NCBI RefSeq assembly: GCF_014836885.1
Contig: NZ_JACSPY010000007.1
Location: forward strand, 108,170 to 172,169
DNA: 64,000 nt
From: Brevibacterium gallinarum
GTDB lineage: Bacteria; Actinomycetota; Actinomycetes; Actinomycetales; Brevibacteriaceae
Direction of reading: 5' to 3'
The translations under genes and the position numbers were made by a program. Numbering within the stretch: position 1 is the first letter of the stretch; each line of letters opens with the position of its first letter. Of the stretch, positions 64,000 through 64,000 are shown in pieces. The notes beneath the pieces were generated by a model, which saw only the letters and a program-made list of their open reading frames with translations, ran no database searches and was not told the DNA's origin.

Positions 64000-64000
64000 C

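Overview
The window is chromosomal core DNA from a high-GC actinobacterium. Markers are mycothione reductase, polyphosphate glucokinase, the lipB-lipA-DUF4191-RDD-glnA block, a glnA2-glnE operon, DUF3052 beside aceE, and FasR with DUF3145 around fabD-fabH-acpP-fabF. Many genes also have a -10 hexamer only 5-7 bases before the start codon, which suggests leaderless mRNA. The gene set fits Micrococcales and looks like Brevibacterium, but that genus call is inference. I see no phage, transposase, IS element, CRISPR array or clear foreign island.

Layout. 0-14.7 kb: pyrD and pepA diverge, followed by lpd and sucB (E3 and E2 of the 2-oxoacid dehydrogenases), a pseudokinase-like membrane protein, lipB and lipA (which lipoylate E2), DUF4191, RDD, glnA and mtr. 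14.7-20.8 kb: a translationally coupled SPOR-like/glnA2/glnE operon and the divergent alanine dehydrogenase. 20.8-27 kb: map-ppgK, then a complete bioBAFD operon behind a promoter with two BioQ-type operators, one covering the bioB start codon. 27-34.3 kb: a BAAT-type hydrolase, RNase P RNA (rnpB), yaaA, a zinc-ribbon protein, Nif3, an acyl-CoA ligase, tRNA-Val and a glycosyltransferase.

34.3-43.5 kb is the most accessory part. It starts with a four-gene operon (membrane protein, winged-helix regulator, ABC ATPase, ABC permease) with a palindromic operator inside its promoter. Next comes a creatinase cluster (MHS transporter, creatinase, IclR regulator, FAD dehydrogenase, Nudix) with its own operator at the predicted transcription start. 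43.5-48.8 kb, mostly on the minus strand: SnoaL-like protein, tag, ogt, M56 peptidase, BlaI, lipoprotein, TetR, tRNA-Pro, HIT and DUF3052. 48.9-57.7 kb: aceE, then fasR-fabD-fabH-acpP-fabF and DUF3145, so acetyl-CoA production lies beside its use in fatty acid synthesis. 57.8-64 kb: tRNA-Met, a TetR/ABC-ATPase/ABC-permease export operon, DUF4126, a degenerate EAL-domain protein and the end of one further gene.

How the genes work together: AceE (E1), SucB (E2) and Lpd (E3) with LipA/LipB make up a working pyruvate dehydrogenase system. GlnA, GlnA2 and GlnE form the nitrogen-assimilation set. BioB/A/F/D make biotin, the cofactor of acetyl-CoA carboxylase, and so feed the FasR-fab block. No undescribed system is proven here. 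The best leads are the two palindromic operator/promoter modules at 34.8 and 37.7 kb, the creatinase cluster without sarcosine oxidase, the pseudokinase-NTF2 membrane protein, and the EAL protein that has lost its catalytic motif.
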